Shown: one piece after another, positions 5,382-5,813 of the stretch | How the letters are laid out: each line of letters starts with the position of its first letter | Numbering within the stretch: the first letter of the stretch is position 1 | DNA from: Conexibacteraceae bacterium | Lineage (GTDB): Bacteria > Actinomycetota > Thermoleophilia > Solirubrobacterales > Solirubrobacteraceae | Direction: 5' to 3' | DNA: 5,813 bases | NCBI GenBank assembly: GCA_009785395.1 | Contig: WQWK01000138.1 | Location: 1 to 5,813, forward strand | The notes under the pieces: generated by a model | Told to the model about the DNA's origin: nothing | The model's input: the letters and a program-made list of their open reading frames with translations, nothing else | Databases searched by the model: none | Position numbers and translations under genes: made by a program

Positions 5382-5813
5382 TTGAAGAAGCAAGTGTTGG
5401 TAAGCGTCGACCGCGGCGAAACCCGCGTCGCGTTGTTCGAGGGCGCGGGCGAGCCCGCCGCCCGCAAGCCGGCCTCCGGCGCCGGCTCCCGCCGGCGCAA
5501 ACGCCCGGCCAATCCGGCCGCCGGCTACGAGGTCGCCGAGCTCTACCTGGAGCGCCGCGGCGCCCGCTCGATCGTCGGCAACATCTACAAGGGGCGCGTG
5601 GACAACGTGCTCGCCGGCCTCGAGGCCGCGTTCGTCGATATCGGCCTGGAGAAAAACGGCTTCCTGCACGTCGATGAGATCGTGCTGCCGGGCGTCGACG
5701 CGCCGCGCCGCGGGCGCGGCTCGGGCCGCGAGAGCAGCCAGATCACGGAGCTGCTCAAGCCCGGGCAGGAGATCGTCGTGCAGGTCGTCAAGGACCCGCT
5801 GAAGACCAAGGGC
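5382..5813 (+). CDS. Ribonuclease E/G family protein (N-terminal part, 3'-truncated by window)
   Basis: RNase E/G endonucleases cut single-stranded, often 5'-monophosphorylated RNA in mRNA decay and rRNA maturation. Here 144 codons are open to the window edge. The N-terminus KKQVLVSVDRGETRVALFE (residues 2-20) matches the first strands of the RNase H-like subdomain. GNIYKGRVDNVLAGLEAAFV (66-85) with DIGLEKNGFLHVDEI is the canonical start of the embedded S1 RNA-binding domain. LKPGQEIVVQVVKDPLKTKG (125-144) leads towards the conserved segment that continues beyond the window. The catalytic DNase I-like domain and zinc-link cysteines are not visible, so RNase E and RNase G cannot be told apart. 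Relative to E. coli there is a basic, Ala/Pro-rich insertion at about 22-48 containing SRRRKR. Start is TTG with AAGGA 7 nt upstream; the gap from rodA is 10 nt, so co-transcription is likely. An rng gene also lies just downstream of mreBCD in E. coli, which supports the context. Confidence 0.93.
   Translation, partial: MKKQVLVSVDRGETRVALFEGAGEPAARKPASGAGSRRRKRPANPAAGYEVAELYLERRGARSIVGNIYKGRVDNVLAGLEAAFVDIGLEKNGFLHVDEIVLPGVDAPRRGRGSGRESSQITELLKPGQEIVVQVVKDPLKTKG

Overview
This GC-rich window carries one tightly packed, single-direction gene cluster for the cell-elongation (Rod) machinery, followed by the start of an RNase E/G gene. The order on the + strand is mreB (3' part only) - mreC - mreD - mrdA (PBP2) - rodA - rne/rng (5' part only). 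Every base is either coding or in one of three short gaps (30, 27 and 10 nt). The other junctions are a 1-nt overlap (mreD/mrdA) and a 4-nt overlap (mrdA/rodA). I see no promoter, terminator, tRNA, rRNA, mobile element, repeat array or CRISPR.

The organism is a bacterium with strong G/C preference at third codon positions that makes peptidoglycan by the MreB/RodA/PBP2 route. The elongation cluster followed by an Rne/Rng-family nuclease, the proteins with long basic tails and the Cys-containing exported domains best fit a high-GC actinobacterium. A deep branch such as Thermoleophilia is my guess. That assignment is inference and was not tested by any search.

Region by region: 1-501 encodes the C-terminal half of MreB, the actin-like filament. 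532-1404 encodes MreC, the single-pass periplasmic/extracytoplasmic organiser. 1432-2049 encodes MreD, a multi-pass membrane protein. 2049-4178 encodes PBP2, the class B transpeptidase with intact STFK, SDD and KTG motifs. 4175-5371 encodes RodA, the SEDS glycosyltransferase partner of PBP2. 5382-5813 encodes the first 144 residues of RNase E/G with the beginning of its S1 domain. Together MreB filaments, through MreC/MreD, position and activate the RodA-PBP2 pair: RodA polymerises lipid II into glycan strands and PBP2 cross-links them.

This is an ordinary conserved housekeeping locus and I do not see an undescribed system. The points worth a second look are small: paired cysteines confined to the extracytoplasmic parts of MreC, PBP2 and RodA; TTG start codons on three of the five visible starts; a possible hairpin that buries the ribosome-binding site of the RNase gene inside the rodA stop region; and a five-codon minicistron in front of mreD, which otherwise lacks a good Shine-Dalgarno.
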